From contig CAZGJC010000019.1 of NCBI GenBank assembly GCA_964526505.1, forward strand, positions 1 through 33,370: a DNA stretch of 33,370 nt, written 5' to 3'. The notes beneath the pieces were generated by a model that searched no databases, was not told the DNA's origin, and saw nothing but the letters and a program-made list of their open reading frames with translations. The translations under genes and the position numbers were made by a program. This stretch comes from SVTX01 sp964526505. Lineage in GTDB: Bacteria > Bacillota > Clostridia > Oscillospirales > CAG-272. Below are positions 33,301-33,370 of the stretch, piece after piece (within the stretch, counting starts at the first letter, position 1; each line of letters opens with the position of its first letter).

Positions 33301-33370
33301 GTGTCAAGAGAACTCCCATACCAAACCGCTTGTCGGTTTGGTGAAAGTTCGAATCCCGAATGCTGTTCTC
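33301..33370 (+). other. Folded RNA-like core, copy 3 (diverged), at the window edge
   Basis: Same layout as the cores at 566-626 and 690-750: GAACTC (33310) then ATACC, an inner stem ACCAAACCG/CGGTTTGGT (33320-33342, loop CTTGT), then TGAAAGTTCGAATCCCGA. The inner stem has a different sequence but still pairs, while GAACTC, ATAC and TGAAAGTTCGA/TCCCGA are kept. GAGAAC (33308-33313) can also pair with GTTCTC (33365-33370). It starts about 10 bases after the tRNA-Arg terminator; the window ends before its 3' side is complete. Confidence 0.45.

Overview
This window looks like chromosomal DNA of an uncultured member of the Clostridia, probably an Oscillospirales/Christensenellales-type gut Firmicute. 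That rests on the gene families, strong AGGAGG-type ribosome binding sites, A/T-rich sigma-A promoters and three perfect parS sites of the Bacillus/Clostridium type. No species can be named from the sequence alone. Most of the window is ordinary, well-kept housekeeping DNA; the accessory signal is at the two edges.

Layout. (1) 1-830: the 3' end of a large serine recombinase, whose last codons run into a tandem repeat of about 124 bp made of terminator hairpins alternating with a folded tRNA-T-loop-like core. (2) 905-9751, minus strand: a DUF5722-like lipoprotein and alanine racemase; the conserved string rpmH-rnpA-yidD-yidC-jag; rpsT; and a membrane-anchored cyclophilin. (3) 9967-13042, plus strand: a YtvI/AI-2E-type membrane protein and a two-subunit transketolase. 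(4) 13104-21265, minus strand: a five-gene Gld-type ABC export cluster (ATPase, permease, two GldG-like proteins, DUF4340 protein). (5) 21554-25444, plus strand: ahcY-mnmG-rsmG. (6) 25494-25659: three parS sites, followed by parA-parB-serS, a small two-helix membrane protein, a split PurH pair (IMP cyclohydrolase plus AICAR formyltransferase) and a DUF1846 protein. (7) 33000-33370: iteron-like repeats, tRNA-Arg(ACG) with its terminator, and another copy of the folded core seen at the left edge.

How the genes work together. rpmH-rnpA-yidD-yidC-jag and mnmG-rsmG-parA-parB are the two halves of the gene string that normally lies beside the replication origin in Firmicutes. Here they are separated by about 15 kb, point away from each other, and mnmE is missing from its usual place between them. 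No dnaA and no DnaA-box cluster is visible. ParA, ParB and the parS trio form a complete chromosome segregation module. YidC, YidD and Jag serve membrane protein insertion and RNA binding. The two pur genes complete the last two steps of IMP synthesis.

The best candidate for something undescribed is the repeated RNA-like element: two nearly identical tandem copies at 566-626 and 690-750, and a diverged copy at 33301-33370. The inner stem of the diverged copy has a completely different sequence but still pairs, while the flanking bases are conserved. I cannot match it to a named RNA family.
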